Source: Citromicrobium sp. UBA3494
GTDB taxonomy: Bacteria; Pseudomonadota; Alphaproteobacteria; Sphingomonadales; Sphingomonadaceae
Assembly (NCBI GenBank): GCA_002377695.1
Contig: DFQH01000002.1
Span: 124,001 to 188,000 of the forward strand
Direction of reading: 5' to 3'
DNA length: 64,000 nucleotides
This document shows positions 47,670 to 54,248 of the stretch, in pieces. The position numbers were made by a program, and so were the translations under genes. How positions within the stretch are numbered: the first letter of the stretch is position 1; each line of letters starts with the position of its first letter. The notes below the pieces were generated by a model. It saw only the letters and a list, made by a program, of their open reading frames with translations. It was not told where the DNA came from and ran no database searches.

Positions 47670-47683
47670 AAAAGGCGCGTACC
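47657..47683. other. Inverted repeat spanning the MFS stop codon
   Basis: GGTACGCGCC (47657-47666) and GGCGCGTACC (47674-47683) form a perfect 10-bp stem with a 7-base loop that starts with the MFS stop TAG. No T-run follows on either strand. It lies between convergent genes and may act as a bidirectional terminator or stabilising hairpin. Confidence 0.55.
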
Positions 47684-47700
47684 TGCCCCGGCAACAGCGA

Positions 47701-48237
47701 TCAGGTAGTCGGCTCCAGAACGCCGCAGCGCTCGCGTGGCCCGGCCGCGCCCGAAGGATCGGTGCGCCCGTCGTCGGGCTTGGCGTGAATGACAACCGCG
47801 GTGCCATCGTCATCGAAGATCGATTCGAGCACGTAATCTCGCGGCCCGCCGATCGTTACGCGCGTGGTGGCGGTGCCATTGGCGCCCACCACCAGGTTGG
47901 GCAGATCGCCCATGTGGCTGCCATCGTCGTCGAGCAGGCCATGCCCTTCGTCAGAGGGGTTGAGATGGCCGCCTGCCGAAGTGAAGTCGGGAAGCGCGCA
48001 GCGGCCGGTCGTATGCAGATGGAAGCCGTGCTCTCCGGGCGCGAGCCCCTGAACTGTTACGGCCAGCTCGACCGTTTCATCATAAGCGAAAAGGCGTGCT
48101 TCGCCGGTCGGCGCACCTGTATTGTCGAGAAGGACGGCGGTGGCGACAGGATCGTTCTGCGTATCGGGAACGCTGGCACAGGCGGTAAGCGCGAGCGCGC
48201 TGGCGGCGTAGAATGTCACTTTGGCGGGATGGATCAT
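47701..48237 (-). CDS. sodC: Copper/zinc superoxide dismutase, lipoprotein
   Basis: A 178-residue SodC with a lipoprotein signal ('ASALALTAC', lipidated Cys at about residue 20), so it is probably attached to a membrane facing the periplasm. Metal ligands are visible in 'GEHGFHLHTTGRC', 'AGGHLNPSDEGHG', 'DDDGSHMGDLPNL' and 'TAVVIHAKPDD'. The disulfide cysteines are in 'GRCALPDF' and 'RERCGVLEP'. It is divergent in no way from its neighbour: it follows ompA on the same strand but behind a terminator. Confidence 0.93.
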   Translation of the reverse strand: MIHPAKVTFYAASALALTACASVPDTQNDPVATAVLLDNTGAPTGEARLFAYDETVELAVTVQGLAPGEHGFHLHTTGRCALPDFTSAGGHLNPSDEGHGLLDDDGSHMGDLPNLVVGANGTATTRVTIGGPRDYVLESIFDDDGTAVVIHAKPDDGRTDPSGAAGPRERCGVLEPTT

Positions 48238-48270
48238 GGGGGCGAGTCTCCTGTTTCTACTCGCCCAACG

Positions 48271-48300
48271 AAAAAGGGGCCGGATCGCTCCGGCCCCTTT
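48271..48300 (-). terminator. Rho-independent terminator after the OmpA gene
   Basis: AAGGGGCCGGA (48274-48284) pairs with TCCGGCCCCTT (48289-48299), loop TCGC, with a run of T on the minus strand. It closes the ompA transcript ahead of sodC. Its core 'GGATCGCTCC' is the same as in the terminator at 17937. Confidence 0.85.
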
Positions 48301-48327
48301 CCAATTTCGTAGCGGAAATCCGCTCGA

Positions 48328-49446
48328 TTACATGCCCGAACCCGGACCGTAGGTGATTTCCACGCGACGGTTCTGCAGTTCGCGGACACCGTCGGCGGTC
48401 GGAACCCGGGGGTTCGCTTCGCCGAAGGCTTCGCTGCTGATGCGCGCGTCGGGAATGCCACGACCGGTCATGTACGAACGGACCGAAGCATTACGACGTG
48501 CCGCGAGGCCGAGGTTGTACTGCACGGTACCCGAACGGTCGGTGTAACCGGCGAGCATCACCGAGGCGGTGCCGCAGTTCTGGTAAGCCGAGACCGCGTT
48601 GTTCAGAACCGAGGCTGCTTCGGGCGTGATGTCCGACTTGTCCCAGTTGAAGAACACGATGTACGGGCCGGTGTTGCACGTCTGCGCAGGCGGCGGCGGC
48701 GGCGGCGGCGGGGGAGGCGGCGGCGGAGGCGGCGGCGGCGGCGGCGGCGGCGGAAGCGGTGCTTCCGGGGCGCCGAAGTTGAAGGTCAGCGTGCCGAGCA
48801 GCGAGTGCGACCGGAAACGACCGTCGACGGCGTCGCCGAAACGATCGACCAGATTCACGTCTTCACCGTTGAAGAAGCGGTACTTCAGACCAACGTCGAT
48901 GTTGTCGCTAAGCGGAGCGCGGACGCCGGCCAGGACCTGCCATGCGAAGCCGGTATCCGAATCATCGAGACCGGGAGGGTTGCCGAGGCTGACCTGCGCG
49001 GTGGCTTCGGTGCGAGCAACGCCCACACCACCGCCGGCGAAGCCCTGAAGGCCATCATCCGGACCGAAATCGAACAGGCCGTTGACCATGAAGCTCAGCG
49101 AGCTGACGTCGCCCGCAGCGGAATAGACGCCGGGGAGCGCGATACCGGTTGCGGTCAGCGGGAAGCCCTGCAGGCCCACATTGACGTCGTCGATGTCCGC
49201 TTCGCGATAGCTGGCTTCGGCTTCGAGGCGCACGGGGCCGAAATCGTAGCCGACGAGGCCGCCGAAATCGTAGCCCACATCCGAGTTGACCGAGAAGTCG
49301 TTTGCGACCCCGTTGACGTCGAATTCGATGTCTTGGACGATCATCGGACCACCTTCGACTTGCACGTAGAACGAGTCATCACGTGCAAGCGCCGGCGATG
49401 CGAGCATCGTCGAAGCCATCGCCATTCCAATGACGATATTGCGCAT
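48328..49446 (-). CDS. OmpA-family porin with polyproline linker
   Basis: A 372-residue outer-membrane protein. The start at 49446 ('MRNIVIGMAMASTMLASPAL', signal cut after ALA) was chosen over an in-frame start 12 codons upstream. Residues ~25-230 form an eight-stranded OmpA-like barrel ('GGLVGYDFGPVRLEAEASYR', 'VGLKYRFFNGEDV', ending 'SLLGTLTFNFG'). A linker of 22 consecutive prolines (48688-48753) follows, then the peptidoglycan-binding OmpA domain ('FFNWDKSDITPEAASVL', 'GYTDRSGTVQYNLGLAARRN', 'NRRVEITYG'). It is probably a major outer-membrane protein, as in other sphingomonads. Confidence 0.93.
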   Translation of the reverse strand: MRNIVIGMAMASTMLASPALARDDSFYVQVEGGPMIVQDIEFDVNGVANDFSVNSDVGYDFGGLVGYDFGPVRLEAEASYREADIDDVNVGLQGFPLTATGIALPGVYSAAGDVSSLSFMVNGLFDFGPDDGLQGFAGGGVGVARTEATAQVSLGNPPGLDDSDTGFAWQVLAGVRAPLSDNIDVGLKYRFFNGEDVNLVDRFGDAVDGRFRSHSLLGTLTFNFGAPEAPLPPPPPPPPPPPPPPPPPPPPPPAQTCNTGPYIVFFNWDKSDITPEAASVLNNAVSAYQNCGTASVMLAGYTDRSGTVQYNLGLAARRNASVRSYMTGRGIPDARISSEAFGEANPRVPTADGVRELQNRRVEITYGPGSGM

Positions 49447-49667
49447 TACTGAAAATCCCCTTTTGTAATGATTGGGAGCCACCAGGAGGCCCCCACTTAA
49501 CTTTTCCCCAGTTCAGAGGCAAGCAGGCAGGCTACCACTAGAGCAAAGCGACAGCACTGTTGCACGATTGCCTCAGAAGCAAGTGCGAGTATCTTGGAAG
49601 CCGGCCGGTGAGCCTGTTCCTCCCGCACGCCCAACGTCTTAGCCAAAAACCGGTTCCCGCTAACGTC
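49447..49667. other. Intergenic region between the OmpA gene and the GTA relic
   Basis: 221 bases upstream of the OmpA gene, which must hold its promoter (reading left). AT-rich just before the ompA start; nothing else was recognised. A small open frame to the right across the relic is a shadow. Confidence 0.35.
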
Positions 49668-50061
49668 TCAGGAGCCCAGTCCGACGGCCCGCAGGCTGTC
49701 GACCAAAGCCACGATCGCCGCCCGCGCTTCCTCGTCGATCACGCCGCCCCCGGCGGGTGCGGCGGGAAGGGTGAGCGCGTGCCAACCGTCCATCCATCTC
49801 AGCGTGGTGCCGGAGGATTTGTCGAACACCTGCCAACCGGCTTTCGGCATGGCGAACATCCAGGCTCCGGCGGAAAAGAACGCGACCGAACCCTCGCGCT
49901 CCTCCCAGGAATCCTGCGGTTGGGGGCCCACGATCCAGCATTCGCCTGGCGCGGGGGCGACGGGCGGGGAGCTGGCTCGCCCTTCGACGGCCGGGGCAAG
50001 CAGGGCATCGATCCGCGCGAGCGCCTCGTTCACCGTGGCTTCCTTTTGCGCCTGCGCGGCG
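49668..50061 (-). pseudogene. DUF2793 gene relic (gene transfer agent region), 5' end lost
   Basis: About 130 codons of a DUF2793 protein. Read on the minus strand from the junction, the frame gives 'LAAQAQKEATVNEALARID', which matches the normal DUF2793 opening ('GQAQKE..hNEAL..iDAL'), then 'PGECWIVGPQPQDSWEEREG' and 'AGAWMFAMPKAGWQVFD', its typical core. The first ~15 residues and start codon are missing; the segment is joined out of frame to the large terminase fragment. A GTG at 50033 could give a 121-residue product, but expression is doubtful. In sphingomonads this gene sits at the far end of the gene transfer agent cluster. Confidence 0.75.
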
Positions 50062-50514
50062 AGCGAACCCGTGCTGCGGCCCGCGCAGGCTCTCGGGCTC
50101 GGCGGCGGAGTAGCAGATGGCTTGCGCTCCGTTCGCCCAGGTCAGGCGGCGAAGGCTCGGCTCCCATGCGGGGGCCATGCCGGGGGGCGATACTGCCAGG
50201 ATGCCGCTTTCGCCCTCGATCATCACGCTGCGCACTTCGGCCAGCGACGCGCCGACCAGTGCGATCCTCGCCTGCGGCTCGCTGCGTGCGGACAGCCGCA
50301 CCCATTCCGCGCCTGCCCGGGTCTTGCCGAAGCCTCGCCCGGCGCAGACCAGCCATGTGTGCCAGTCGCCCGCAGGTGGCAGCTGTTCGGGCCGGGCCCA
50401 CAGCGGCCAGTGGAAGGCGATGGCCCGCGCTTCCTCGTGCGTCAGCGATGCATACCAGTCGAACCGCGCTGCGGGTGCCAGGGAGAGGAGGGCGCCCAGC
50501 GTATCGGCGGTCAT
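50062..50514 (-). pseudogene. Large terminase (GTA TerL) fragment, truncated by deletion
   Basis: The first ~150 codons of a large terminase / DNA-packaging ATPase. It starts at ATG 50514 ('MTADTLGALLSLAPAARFDW', then 'FHWPLWARPEQLPPAGDWHT') and has the Walker A 'CAGRGFGKTRAG', 'ARIALVGASLAEVRSVMIEG', and 'EPSLRRLTWANGAQAICYSA' followed by 'EPESLRGPQH'. Right after the GPQH motif, where the family continues with the Walker B 'FAWxDE', the reading becomes DUF2793 sequence in another frame. Walker B, the C-motif and the whole nuclease domain are absent, so it cannot package DNA. Its ATG overlaps the stop of the small-terminase gene (ATGA). Confidence 0.85.
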
Positions 50515-51026
50515 AAGTGGCTCCCGGCGCCGTCCTCGTCGCCCGGCGCTTGCGCATCGGTCCCGGTCAGGCGCGTGCGGATCGTTGCGAGCTTGCGCTC
50601 CAGAGCCGCAAACACGGCCGCTTCGTCCTGCCCCTGGCGTTTCGCGCGTTCGGCGGCGATGGTCTCGCGATGTGCGGCCAGCAGTCGGATGGCATTGGCC
50701 ACGTCCAGCTTGCGCTCCGGGTCCTGGCCGCGCAGGCAGGCGAGCACCTCCATCTCGAGATGCTCGTACCCCTCGTAAAGCGCAGCCCGCCACGCCGCCG
50801 CGAAATCCGCGTGCTCGCGCCGGGCCTTGTAGGCGCGGGCGGAAGATACGCCGGCCTGCTTCGCCGAGGCGGTGACGTTCGAGGTCGCGGCAAGCGCCTG
50901 AAGGAAGTATGTCCGCCAGTGCCTGTTGGCCGGGCCCTCACCCTCGGCGCTCTTCTGCGTATCGGTGACGCGCAGGTTCCTGCGTGCCCCCGCCTTTGCC
51001 GGGGAGGCGCGCCTGTTGCTGGTCAT
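50511..51026 (-). CDS. Small terminase-like DNA-binding protein (GTA relic)
   Basis: A 171-residue protein that keeps an open frame. Its N-terminal half has 'HWRTYFLQALAATSNVTASA' and 'KQAGVSSARAYKARREHADF', a helix-turn-helix of the kind found in phage small terminases, followed by a helical region ('YEHLEMEVLACLRGQDPERK', 'IRLLAAHRETIAAERAKRQ') suited to oligomerisation. It lies just before the TerL fragment with a 4-base overlap, the position of the first gene of RcGTA-like clusters. With the head genes gone it probably has no packaging role. The first ~15 residues ('RRASPAKAGARR') are low in complexity. 85 bases separate its start from the IS target duplication. Confidence 0.7.
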   Translation of the reverse strand: MTSNRRASPAKAGARRNLRVTDTQKSAEGEGPANRHWRTYFLQALAATSNVTASAKQAGVSSARAYKARREHADFAAAWRAALYEGYEHLEMEVLACLRGQDPERKLDVANAIRLLAAHRETIAAERAKRQGQDEAAVFAALERKLATIRTRLTGTDAQAPGDEDGAGSHL

Positions 51027-51111
51027 GAATGGGAAGCCCCGAAGTGGCAGTGGCTGTGAGCGGGCGAGAGGCTGCGCCCGTTCGGGGCGTCCGCACCATC
51101 GCGATCTTCTT

Positions 51112-51119
51112 GTTGCCTA
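51112..51119. repeat. Target-site duplication, left copy (GTTGCCTA)
   Basis: 8-base direct repeat GTTGCCTA immediately before the left end of the IS element; the identical copy lies at 54249-54256. Eight bases is the known duplication length for IS1595-family transposition. Confidence 0.93.
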
Positions 51120-51144
51120 GGCGATTGTGTACTTTACAAACCCA
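51120..51144 (+). repeat. Left terminal inverted repeat of the IS1595-family element
   Basis: Starts GGCGATTGTGT, and agrees with the reverse complement of the right end (54224-54248) at 22 of 25 positions; the mismatches are at positions 12, 13 and 19. The first 11 bases are identical. Confidence 0.93.
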
Positions 51145-51184
51145 GCCCTTGCCGCTATAACCATAGGGGTAAGGAGCAAGCAGA

Positions 51185-52153
51185 ATGTCGGTACTTTCCA
51201 GCCCCCATTTCCACGACGAAGCCAAGGCGTTCGAATACCTTGAAGGCATCGTGTGGGCCGATGGCGTAACCTGTCCGCATTGCGGCACGGTTGGAGGCCG
51301 CGTTTATGACCTGTCTGGTGTTCGCACGAAGCCGAGCAAGAAGAACCCCGAGGGCAAGCTGCGCCACGGCCTGAAAAAGTGTGGCGAGTGCCGTAAGCAG
51401 TTCACCGTCAAGGTTGGCACGGTGTTCGAGCATGCCCGCCTGCCGCTCTTCAAGATGCTCCAGGCCGTTCACCTGATGGTGTCGAGCAAGAAAGGCATCA
51501 GCGCCCACCAGATGAGCCGCATCCTTGAGGTCCAGTACAAGAGCGCGTGGTTCCTAATGCACCGCATCCGTGAGGCGATGCGCTCTGGCGATCTTGCGCA
51601 GCCGTTCGGTAGCGGCGGTGGCGCGGTCGAAGTTGACGAGACCTACTATGGCTACAAGCGCGACTACGTTGGCAACCGTCGTGGCTGGGGCCACAAGCAT
51701 GGTGTCGTCGCGCTGGTGGATCGCGACAGCGGCCAGAGCCGTTGGTTTAAGATCGACCGCAGCACCGCCGATCAGATCCACCCTATCGTGCTGAACAACA
51801 TCGCTCGCGAAGCCCGTCTCATGACGGACGAGGCCACTATGTACCGGAAAATCGGTCGCCAGTTCAGCGAACACGGCACGACCACCCACGCCCGCTCGGA
51901 GTACGTGAGCCCGCTTGATCGGACCATCCACACGAACACGGTTGAAGGTGCATTCTCGATCTTCAAGCGCGGTATGCGCGGCGTGTACCAGCACTGTGCC
52001 GAGCATCACCTGCACCGCTACCTTGCCGAATACGAGTTCCGTTACAATACGCGCACCGCCAACGGCTTTGATGACCGCCAGCGTGGCGCGGAAGCGGTGA
52101 AGGGCATCGTCGGTAAGCGCCTCACGTATGAAGGGCCTCACGCAAGCGCCTAA
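51185..52153 (+). CDS. IS1595-family transposase
   Basis: A 322-residue DDE transposase (ISXO2-like). The N-terminal zinc ribbon is C30-x2-C33 ('VTCPHCGTV') with C66-x2-C69 ('KKCGECRKQF'), then an HTH-like region ('SSKKGISAHQMSRILEVQYK'). The catalytic domain shows 'EVDETYYGYKR' (first Asp D151), 'LMTDEATMYR' (second Asp) and 'HTNTVEGAFSIFKRGMRGVY' (the Asn/Glu end of the triad), as the family requires. GTAAGGAGCAAGCAGA lies ahead of the ATG. The frame is intact and appears functional. Confidence 0.95.
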   Translation: MSVLSSPHFHDEAKAFEYLEGIVWADGVTCPHCGTVGGRVYDLSGVRTKPSKKNPEGKLRHGLKKCGECRKQFTVKVGTVFEHARLPLFKMLQAVHLMVSSKKGISAHQMSRILEVQYKSAWFLMHRIREAMRSGDLAQPFGSGGGAVEVDETYYGYKRDYVGNRRGWGHKHGVVALVDRDSGQSRWFKIDRSTADQIHPIVLNNIAREARLMTDEATMYRKIGRQFSEHGTTTHARSEYVSPLDRTIHTNTVEGAFSIFKRGMRGVYQHCAEHHLHRYLAEYEFRYNTRTANGFDDRQRGAEAVKGIVGKRLTYEGPHASA

Positions 52154-52355
52154 ACGAGCCGAGCAACTTTGGCTGCCGGGCTTCAAGCCTCGCAATCGGA
52201 GCAGGTGGCGCTAATCTGCGACACTTCGGGGGAGAATCGAGTCGGAACGAGCCAATTTGGTGTTGTGCAGCTCTGTCAATACCCATATGTAGTTTGACCC
52301 TGCCAGGTTTGAAACCTCACGCTCTGCGCGGGGTCTACTGTAGAACCTGGTGGGG
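52154..52355. other. Space between transposase and DUF3800 gene inside the IS
   Basis: 202 bases between two convergent genes. It contains short complementary stretches such as GGTTTGAAACCTCACGC near 52309 and ACCTGGTGGGGTCAC, but no clear terminator with T-run on both sides except 'CACTTTTTCTTTGCG' near 52367, which is inside the end of the DUF3800 gene. Confidence 0.35.
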
Positions 52356-53228
52356 TCACTTTTTCTTTGCGCCACCCTTGATAAGAGTCATTGCCTTTTT
52401 GGTGCGACTCGGGTCGACTTGCGCATTCGATGGCACGAATAGCCAATGCCGATACGGGTGCTCAAAGCGCATATGCAGTCCTTCGAGTGTCGCAGTGCTC
52501 ACCCCGACATTGAATCGGGGATAAATTTGCCACACACGATCTTTGATTGCCGCATACACAGCGGCCTTAGCTTTCGTGCGCTTTCCGCGGCGCTTCGCGG
52601 GCGGCTGTGGCTTGGTGTGCTTCTCATTGAGGCGGGACTGCATGCCTCCGAGAACGACATCCAAAGCCTGTAGGATGTTGTGGTTCTTGGAGTTTACATC
52701 GGCAATATCATCGTAGGAGATGCTAAAGCCCGCCCTCGTCCATTTCGGGAATGTCGATAGGCTGGAAAGGTACATCTTGAAGTCATGGAATTTCTGGGCG
52801 TTATGCGGGACGTCGTCTAGCAAGACTGCCGCCGCTGCCGTGCCGCCTTCGGGGACCGCGTGCTGAAGTCCGAAAGCGTGCTTGATAAACTGGTAATACA
52901 ACATGAAGTAGTCGCGTCCAATTTGGTAATCCTCCAAGACTGGAAGATTCCGATTTTGGGTGAACATAATACGGATTTTCATGTCGCCGCGTTCTACAAT
53001 GTCGAATATCACGTTGACGAATTGAATGTATTTTTCAGCGTAGGGTCCGGTGATCCGCTCCCATTTCATTTCACCATGAAAGATATTTAGAGCATCTTTG
53101 CAGGCTTGAAGCTCAGCCTCAATGGCCTCCTGTTTGGAGGCTTCAATCAGAATGCCCCCATAAAAATTGGAATAGAAGCGCCCCTTATCGTCAGACTCGT
53201 CGCAGAATATGATATAGCGCTTATGCAT
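52356..53228 (-). CDS. DUF3800-domain protein (IS passenger gene)
   Basis: A 290-residue protein of the DUF3800 family, probably with an RNase H-like fold. The start at ATG 53228 ('MHKRYIIFCDESDDKGRF', with D10-E11-S in the family 'DESG' position) was chosen over TTG 53240. Further marks are 'YGGILIEASKQEAIEAEL', 'AAAVLLDDVPHNAQKFH' and 'NILQALDVVLGGMQSRLNEK', and a very basic Lys/Arg segment ('PPAKRRGKRTKAKAAVYAAI') that could contact nucleic acid. DUF3800 genes often occur on mobile elements and in defence-like settings; the biochemical activity is unknown. Codon use is more A/T-rich than chromosomal genes here. Confidence 0.85.
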   Translation of the reverse strand: MHKRYIIFCDESDDKGRFYSNFYGGILIEASKQEAIEAELQACKDALNIFHGEMKWERITGPYAEKYIQFVNVIFDIVERGDMKIRIMFTQNRNLPVLEDYQIGRDYFMLYYQFIKHAFGLQHAVPEGGTAAAAVLLDDVPHNAQKFHDFKMYLSSLSTFPKWTRAGFSISYDDIADVNSKNHNILQALDVVLGGMQSRLNEKHTKPQPPAKRRGKRTKAKAAVYAAIKDRVWQIYPRFNVGVSTATLEGLHMRFEHPYRHWLFVPSNAQVDPSRTKKAMTLIKGGAKKK

Positions 53229-53240
53229 CTGGAGGCACAA

Positions 53241-53387
53241 ATGGCTAAGCCCGAGTCAGAAAGTCAACTCGACAAATTCAAGGAAGCCGCGCGCGAGCTT
53301 GAGTGCGACGACGATCCCGAGGCGTTCAAGAAGCGCTTGGGCAAACTCGTAAAGCGCGAGGGCAAGGAACCGCAAGAGCGAAATTGA
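53241..53387 (+). CDS. 48-residue IS passenger protein
   Basis: A small charged protein, 'MAKPESESQLDKFKEAAREL' then 'ECDDDPEAFKKRLGKLVKRE'. It starts at ATG 53241 with GGAGG at 53231-53235, an ideal ribosome binding site, although that site lies between this gene and the divergent DUF3800 start 12 bases away. The DDDPEAF..RL.KLVK pattern looks like a helical partner protein of the kind I recall beside other mobile-element genes, but no function is known. Too short to identify with confidence as coding by length alone; the Shine-Dalgarno supports it. Confidence 0.75.
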   Translation: MAKPESESQLDKFKEAARELECDDDPEAFKKRLGKLVKREGKEPQERN

Positions 53388-53391
53388 CGTT

Positions 53392-53437
53392 TTCTGTCTG
53401 TTCAAGATTCTCGTGTTAGGTTAAACCCTAGACAGAA
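53392..53437 (+). promoter_or_regulatory. Inverted repeat next to the ribosome binding site of the 59-codon gene
   Basis: TTCTGTC (53392-53398) and GACAGAA (53431-53437) are exact complements; the right arm overlaps the first two bases of the strong AAGGAGG (53436-53442) of the next gene. It could be an operator or a structure that masks the ribosome binding site. A TTGACG at 53384-53389 could be a -35 element. The 32-base loop makes a stable RNA hairpin uncertain. Confidence 0.35.
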
Positions 53438-53447
53438 GGAGGCGCAC

Positions 53448-53627
53448 ATGACCCAGCTTTTTGAAAAGCTATTCCCGGCAGAGACTCGTGGAGAGACGCG
53501 CCGCCCCCAAGGGAAAATTGCTGTCATCAGCAAGGTTGAAATCCCCGGTCGGCAGGGTTTCAAAGTGGTCCGCAAAGACATCATGCAGAAGGCCCTCGCC
53601 AAGCGTCGTGTCGACGAGGCGGCTTAG
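53448..53627 (+). CDS. 59-residue IS passenger protein
   Basis: A small basic protein, 'MTQLFEKLFPAETRGETRR' then 'PQGKIAVISKVEIPGRQGFK' and a C-terminal helix 'DIMQKALAKRRVDEAA'. ATG 53448 has AAGGAGG 5 bases upstream, one of the strongest ribosome binding sites in the window. It ends in TAG at 53625, and the next gene continues in the same frame from TTG 53631. The GKIAVISKVEIPGRQGFKVV part could be a small beta domain. No family was recognised. Confidence 0.7.
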   Translation: MTQLFEKLFPAETRGETRRPQGKIAVISKVEIPGRQGFKVVRKDIMQKALAKRRVDEAA

Positions 53628-53630
53628 AGC

Positions 53631-54134
53631 TTGTTCCGAAAGCAGGCCGACGAGGCCAAAGAGCAGGGCTACAGCTTAGCGTTCGACAACATCGTTCAAG
53701 ATGAGGACGATGTTGTCGGTTTGCTTGCGTACGCCTTGTATAAGCGAGCCGTCCGTGAGGACGCTGAAGCTGGTAGAGCCACGTTGGGCCATAAGCGGAA
53801 CCCGTCGCCCACTGTCGTTGAAACATACCGTAGCGCAGCCGAGCGTCGCTTGAGCGAGGTTATTGAAGCTAGCATCGACGAGGCGCGGCCAGAGCTGCAA
53901 ATCTCAGCAGCCCTTGATGCGATAGGAACGGCGAAATCTGATCTGCGGGAACACGTTACCCGCCGGACAAATTGGCTTCCGCAGCTTGTAACTAACGTAG
54001 TTGCATGGGCGTTCACCTTGCTTGTCGCGACGCTTTTGTTTGCGGCGCTGGACCGCCCTTCTCCGGCTGAAGTCGTGGCAGATAGGGCAGCTGACGCAGT
54101 ACGGCCCGCGCCCCCTCCCGCGCCTACGCAGTAG
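53631..54134 (+). CDS. C-terminally membrane-anchored IS passenger protein
   Basis: A 167-residue protein if started at TTG 53631. Its N-terminal part ('EQGYSLAFDNIVQDEDDVVG', 'LLAYALYKRAVRED', with 'AYALYK' at residues 33-38) resembles a motif seen in small bacterial membrane-associated proteins of unknown role. A predicted coiled or helical region leads to one membrane helix at residues ~117-140 ('LVTNVVAWAFTLLVATLLFA') and a Pro-rich tail. It is in the same frame as the preceding 59-codon gene, separated by TAG-AGC, so it may be made by reinitiation or by readthrough of the amber codon. Confidence 0.7.
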   Translation: MFRKQADEAKEQGYSLAFDNIVQDEDDVVGLLAYALYKRAVREDAEAGRATLGHKRNPSPTVVETYRSAAERRLSEVIEASIDEARPELQISAALDAIGTAKSDLREHVTRRTNWLPQLVTNVVAWAFTLLVATLLFAALDRPSPAEVVADRAADAVRPAPPPAPTQ

Positions 54135-54223
54135 AGTCTCGGGAATGACGCTGCGTTAAAGTTTGCGCCTTCCTCTTAGCCTAATCGGTTAGCCAACCCA
54201 CGCATTTCTGCCATTCTCAGGCT

Positions 54224-54248
54224 TGGGTTCGTAAAAGACACAATCGCC
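54224..54248 (-). repeat. Right terminal inverted repeat of the IS1595-family element
   Basis: Reads GGCGATTGTGT inward from 54248 on the minus strand, matching the left end at 22 of 25 positions. Confidence 0.93.

Larger units (their letters stand above)
51120..54248 (+). mobile_element. IS1595-family element with passenger genes (3129 bp)
   Basis: A complete element bounded by imperfect terminal inverted repeats and a perfect 8-base target duplication. It carries an IS1595-type transposase (51185-52153) and, behind it, a passenger module: a DUF3800 gene on the minus strand and three small genes on the plus strand. The passenger part is visibly richer in A and T than the chromosome around it. 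IS1595-family elements with passenger genes are an established phenomenon; this particular cargo was not recognised. Identical duplications and an intact transposase suggest that the insertion is recent. Confidence 0.92.

Noticed and set aside
49660-50793. 377-codon open frame through the terminase region
   Set aside because: It is open only by chance: the middle part is the real terminase frame, the upstream part is antisense-like filler and the downstream part is DUF2793 sequence in the wrong frame.
50986-51006. CCCCCGCCTTTGCCGGGG-like palindrome inside the start of the small-terminase gene, resembling the dispersed repeat at 34494
   Set aside because: The arms pair imperfectly and the outer ends are missing, so a repeat copy could not be supported.
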